The notes under the pieces: generated by a model | Seen by the model: only the letters and a program-made list of their open reading frames with translations | Databases searched by the model: none | Told to the model about the DNA's origin: nothing | Position numbers and translations under genes: made by a program | Source: Syntrophaceae bacterium UBA6087 | Lineage (GTDB): Bacteria > Desulfobacterota > Desulfomonilia > UBA1062 | NCBI GenBank assembly: GCA_002448235.1 | Contig: DIXF01000007.1 | Span: 62,001 to 126,000 of the forward strand | DNA: 64,000 nucleotides | Direction: 5' to 3' | Shown here: positions 61,167 to 64,000 of the stretch, in pieces | Layout: each line of letters begins with the position of its first letter | How positions within the stretch are numbered: the stretch's first letter is position 1

Positions 61167-61218
61167 CCTCTACCGGCTGAACGCTCGGGAAAAAGAGAGC
61201 TGTAATCCGGCTCGTCCT

Positions 61219-61833
61219 CTACAAGTAGCCCCTGATCACCCCGTAGAAACGCTCCGCGATGATCTGGTACCCTTTATCGTTCGGGTGTATCGGGTCGCTC
61301 ATGAGGTCTTCATTCCCCATGATCCCTTCGAAAAGATTCGGAATAAGGAGCGAGCCGGTCTGCTCGCAGAGTTTTTTATATTCGTCATCGAACCCCCTTC
61401 CGAGCAGGGGAACACTGATGCCCCCGACGACGACCAGGGCGCCCTTTGCCTGGATGCCTTCGACGATAGTCTTCAGGTTCGCAAATGCCTCATCTTTGGG
61501 GACCCCGTTCTTCAGGTCATTTCCTCCCAGGGTTATGAGCACGATCTTGGGGGACTGGGAAAGCACGTCTTTACCGAGGCGCTTTAGCGCCGCTTCGGTC
61601 GTATCGCCCGGAAAACCTGCGTTGAGTACCGGCTGGCCGATCAAGCCGGAAAGCTGTGAGGGGTAATCCATGCCGAAAGACGCCCCGGTCCCGGACGTCA
61701 GGCTGTCGCCGAAGCAGATAATGGTCTCGCCTAAAGGTTTGACATTCCTTATCCCTTTCTCCGAGGGGAAGAACAGGTAGAGAGCGGCCGCTACGCCTAT
61801 GACGGCGAATATGCAGATCACAGCCTTTTTCAT
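61219..61833 (-). CDS. GDSL-family esterase, TesA-like
   Basis: 204 aa. N-terminal hydrophobic segment AVICIFAVIGVAAALYLF (signal peptide or anchor), then block I CFGDSLTSGTG with nucleophile Ser, block III ITLGGNDLKNG and block V SDPIHPNDKGY with the Asp and His. Envelope lysophospholipase or arylesterase of the SGNH fold. Confidence 0.9.
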   Translation of the reverse strand: MKKAVICIFAVIGVAAALYLFFPSEKGIRNVKPLGETIICFGDSLTSGTGASFGMDYPSQLSGLIGQPVLNAGFPGDTTEAALKRLGKDVLSQSPKIVLITLGGNDLKNGVPKDEAFANLKTIVEGIQAKGALVVVGGISVPLLGRGFDDEYKKLCEQTGSLLIPNLFEGIMGNEDLMSDPIHPNDKGYQIIAERFYGVIRGYL

Positions 61834-61895
61834 ACTGTCCTCCTGAACTCTCCCCTGATAGTGATCTCTTCGGTTTTTCCGGTTTTATTTCTGAA

Positions 61896-62255
61896 TTATC
61901 CGAGCAGATCGGTATCTTCATGGGTATAGGGCGGGCAACAGCAGCAAAGGATCTTTAAATCTTGTTCACGAGTGTTCTCCACCCGGTGAGGGATCCCGGG
62001 GTCTATGACGATGCTGTCGCCGGGACCTATCTCGAAGGTCTCCTGCCCAAGCGTCATGACGCCGTTCCCCCGGGTGACATGATAGATCTCCCGGCTTGCC
62101 CGGTGAACATGAAGGGTAGTGGAACTGCCGGGACGAACGGTTGCTTCGGCAAGACTGACATCGGTGGATACGCCCTGGGCCGGATGAATGAGCTCCCGGA
62201 CGATCGATCCGTCCTTCGTGATATAGGGAACGATCTGCCCGTACTCTGTCTTCAT
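61896..62255 (-). CDS. Cupin-domain protein
   Basis: 119 aa from ATG 62255 (MKTEYGQIV), preceded by GGGAGG; the frame opens at 62291 inside the YchF gene end. Cupin motifs: TLHVHRASREIYHVTRGNGVM and PGDSIVIDPGIPHRVENT, giving the 3-His/1-Glu type metal site. C-terminal CCCCPPYTHEDTD has four consecutive Cys, as in some mannose-6-phosphate isomerase-like cupins. Ligand unknown. Confidence 0.88.
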   Translation of the reverse strand: MKTEYGQIVPYITKDGSIVRELIHPAQGVSTDVSLAEATVRPGSSTTLHVHRASREIYHVTRGNGVMTLGQETFEIGPGDSIVIDPGIPHRVENTREQDLKILCCCCPPYTHEDTDLLG

Positions 62256-62283
62256 CCTCGCCAGCCTCCCGTGTGAGGAGCCA

Positions 62284-63363
62284 TCAGGCATTGAACCGGA
62301 TGCTCAGGATGTCCCCGTCCTGGACGATGTAGTTTTTTCCCTCGAGGCGGAAAAGCCCTTTATCGCGCAAACCCTTTTCACTGCCGATCTCGATGAGGTC
62401 CGTGTATGAGAAGCACTCCGCCCTGATGAAACCTCTCGCCAGGTCGGAATGGATGGCGCCTGCCGCGTCCACCGCCGTATCCCCCTTCTGGATGGTCCAC
62501 GCCCGCACCTCGTCAGAGCCAACGGTAAAGAAGGTGATGTAGCCCAGCACCTCGTATGCCAGCATGCTTAAGCGGTCTTTTGCAGAGGCTTTGATGTTCA
62601 TGTCTTCCATAAAGGCGGCAGCCTCGTCCGCTTCGAGCGTGCTCAGCTCCATCTCGAACTTGCCCGCGAACTCAACGGTCCGGAAGTCCTTCTCCAGACC
62701 GGTCACGAGATCTGCGTTGAGCGAGAAGCTGTTTTCATCGGAATTCAGGATCACCATGATGGGCTTTTCCGTAAGGAACCGGAAACCCCGAAGCAGTTTC
62801 AGTTCATCGTTGGACAGGCCCAGCGCGCTGATCATCACATTCTTCTCGAGGCCCTCGCATATCTTCACCAGGGCCTTTTTCTCGAGCTCCATATCCGGCG
62901 TTGCAGCCCCCCTCTTGATAAAGTGGTCGATGCGTTCCAGCCTGGTCTCGGCCATGATGAGATCGGAGAGGACAAGTTCCGTAACGATCGTCTCCTTGTC
63001 CCGGGAAGGGTCTGCCGGGCCCATGATCCCATCGAGCATGTCGTGAGAAAAGTTGCGCAGCACCAGGCCCAGCGCATCGGCATTCTTGACCAGGGCAAGC
63101 TCGGAGGCGCTGAAAATCTGTTTTTTGTCCTCGCCCGATGCAAACCCGACGAAATCCATGCATTCTATCGTCGCGTAGGCCGTCTTTTTCGGCTTGTACA
63201 TCTCCGTGAGCTTTTCCACCCGCGGGTCAGTCACCTGAACGACGGCAATATTGGGCTCCGGCCTTGACGAGGCAAAGGCATTCGTTTCGATATCAGAGCC
63301 GGTCAAGGCATTAAAGATCGTTGTCTTCCCGGATTTCTCCAGGCCGATAAGACCGATTCGCAT
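62284..63363 (-). CDS. ychF: YchF/Ola1-family ATPase
   Basis: 359 aa. Obg-like P-loop GLEKSGKTTIFNALTG (the common form is LPNVGKSTLFNALT), VILNSDEN in the place of the base-recognition motif, consistent with ATP preference, and a C-terminal TGS-like domain ending GDILSIRFNA. YchF relatives bind ribosomes and are redox-regulated. P-loop variant is unusual but retains GKTT. Confidence 0.88.
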   Translation of the reverse strand: MRIGLIGLEKSGKTTIFNALTGSDIETNAFASSRPEPNIAVVQVTDPRVEKLTEMYKPKKTAYATIECMDFVGFASGEDKKQIFSASELALVKNADALGLVLRNFSHDMLDGIMGPADPSRDKETIVTELVLSDLIMAETRLERIDHFIKRGAATPDMELEKKALVKICEGLEKNVMISALGLSNDELKLLRGFRFLTEKPIMVILNSDENSFSLNADLVTGLEKDFRTVEFAGKFEMELSTLEADEAAAFMEDMNIKASAKDRLSMLAYEVLGYITFFTVGSDEVRAWTIQKGDTAVDAAGAIHSDLARGFIRAECFSYTDLIEIGSEKGLRDKGLFRLEGKNYIVQDGDILSIRFNA

Positions 63364-63603
63364 ATGATTCCCCTTTTACGATGATGAGATACGGCTTGCC
63401 GCTTATAACATCAATAATCAGGAAATCCAACCTCGTAACCGGCAGCCTTTCCGCAAAGGCTTTCCCAAGAAATGGACGAAAAAACGGCCTTCGTCATGAG
63501 AACACGCCCCGTAAAAAAATAAGAGCTTCCCTTTGCAAATCACCCCTCAATGGATTATCTTTACTACCAAATGAGATGAATTCCTTAAGCCAAGGAGGTT
63601 TTT

Positions 63604-64000
63604 ATGCGGACGGCGAGAGACATCATGACGAGCCCGGTAATCACCCTAAAGCCCACGATGGAAATCGTGACAGCGGCAAAGATCCTTATGGATAACCACA
63701 TCAACGGGGCTCCGGTCGTCGATGACGACGGCACCATCGTGGGGGTGCTGACCAGAGACGATCTGATCACACAGCAGAGGAAGATCCCGCTGCCCTCGTA
63801 CTTTGTCGTGCTCGATGCCCTCATCCCTCTGCATTCGGTGGGGCAGGTCGAGAAGGAGATGGAAAAGATCGCAGCCACGACTGTAGAACACGCCATGACC
63901 AGGACCCCGGTCATCGTCACGCCGGACACCGCCATCGAAGATATCGCAAGCCTGATGCTGGACAAAAAGATCCACACCATCCCGGTTCAGCAGTATGACG
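63604..64000 (+). CDS. CBS-pair protein, C-terminus cut by window edge
   Basis: At least 132 residues. MRTARDIMTSPVITLKPTMEI with APVVDDDGTIVGVLTRDDLI form the first CBS motif, and EHAMTRTPVIVTPDTAIEDIASLMLDKKIHTIPV the second. Strong RBS AAGGAGG 5 bases before the ATG. Not a duplicate of the CBS protein at 43679. Runs past the end of the window. Confidence 0.9.
   Translation, partial: MRTARDIMTSPVITLKPTMEIVTAAKILMDNHINGAPVVDDDGTIVGVLTRDDLITQQRKIPLPSYFVVLDALIPLHSVGQVEKEMEKIAATTVEHAMTRTPVIVTPDTAIEDIASLMLDKKIHTIPVQQYD

Noticed and set aside
1..64000. CRISPR arrays, tRNA/rRNA genes, insertion sequences, prophage
   Set aside because: No regularly spaced direct repeats, cloverleaf-type sequences, transposase or phage structural genes were seen on reading both strands.

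Overview
The window looks like a chromosomal segment of a strictly anaerobic Desulfobacterota-type bacterium (former Deltaproteobacteria). The support is two glycyl radical enzyme systems, sigma-54 control with PAS/AAA+ activators, a B12-dependent acyl-CoA mutase, orphan hypA-hypB, a GlgX-TreY-TreZ set and a PilY1/minor-pilin operon. Assignment below phylum is not possible from the sequence alone.

Region 1 (1-13450, minus strand) is the most remarkable part: one long, tightly packed transcription unit that reads as a nearly complete pathway for activating a hydrocarbon by addition to fumarate. In transcription order it holds: B12-binding and catalytic subunits of a methylmalonyl-CoA-mutase-like enzyme, MeaB, an MmgE/PrpD protein, a glycyl-radical activase, a Cys-rich 120-aa protein, a 59-aa Cys-rich small subunit, the glycyl radical catalytic subunit (AssA/BssA class), a 74-aa rubredoxin-like small subunit, a MoxR-type AAA+ ATPase, a VWA protein, a crotonase-fold protein with a decarboxylase-like active site, and an acyl-CoA ligase that runs off the window edge. 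Together they would give: substrate + fumarate -> substituted succinate -> CoA ester -> carbon-skeleton rearrangement to a substituted malonyl-CoA -> decarboxylation to a branched acyl-CoA. A textbook -24/-12 promoter (13435-13449) precedes the operon. A PAS-PAS-AAA+-HTH sigma-54 activator gene lies immediately upstream.

Region 2 (15473-19385) is divergent from the activator: a second glycyl radical enzyme of unassigned substrate and its activase, again behind a -24/-12 promoter (15897-15911). TGGG-N9-CCCA-type palindromes upstream of both promoters suggest that one activator controls both systems.

Region 3 (19411-27240) is signalling: a SWIM zinc-finger protein, a CHASE4-like/HAMP/GGDEF diguanylate cyclase, a multi-PAS NarL-type histidine kinase with its response regulator, and a 98-aa orphan with its own terminator. 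Region 4 (27374-36881) is glycogen-to-trehalose conversion (GlgX, TreY, TreZ), followed by a phospholipase D/VTT membrane fusion and an endonuclease/exonuclease/phosphatase protein. Region 5 (37002-42668, minus) is a type IV pilus minor pilin/PilY1 operon and a small lipoprotein. Region 6 (42875-64000) is mostly housekeeping: DUF2062, CBS protein plus ion transporter, acyl-CoA thioesterase, MazG, MATE exporter, NifU-like protein, metW-metX and a cystathionine gamma-synthase-like enzyme, panB-panC, several metallo-beta-lactamase-fold hydrolases, HD hydrolase, hypA-hypB, GDSL esterase, cupin, YchF and a truncated CBS protein. I found no rRNA, tRNA, CRISPR array, insertion sequence or prophage.
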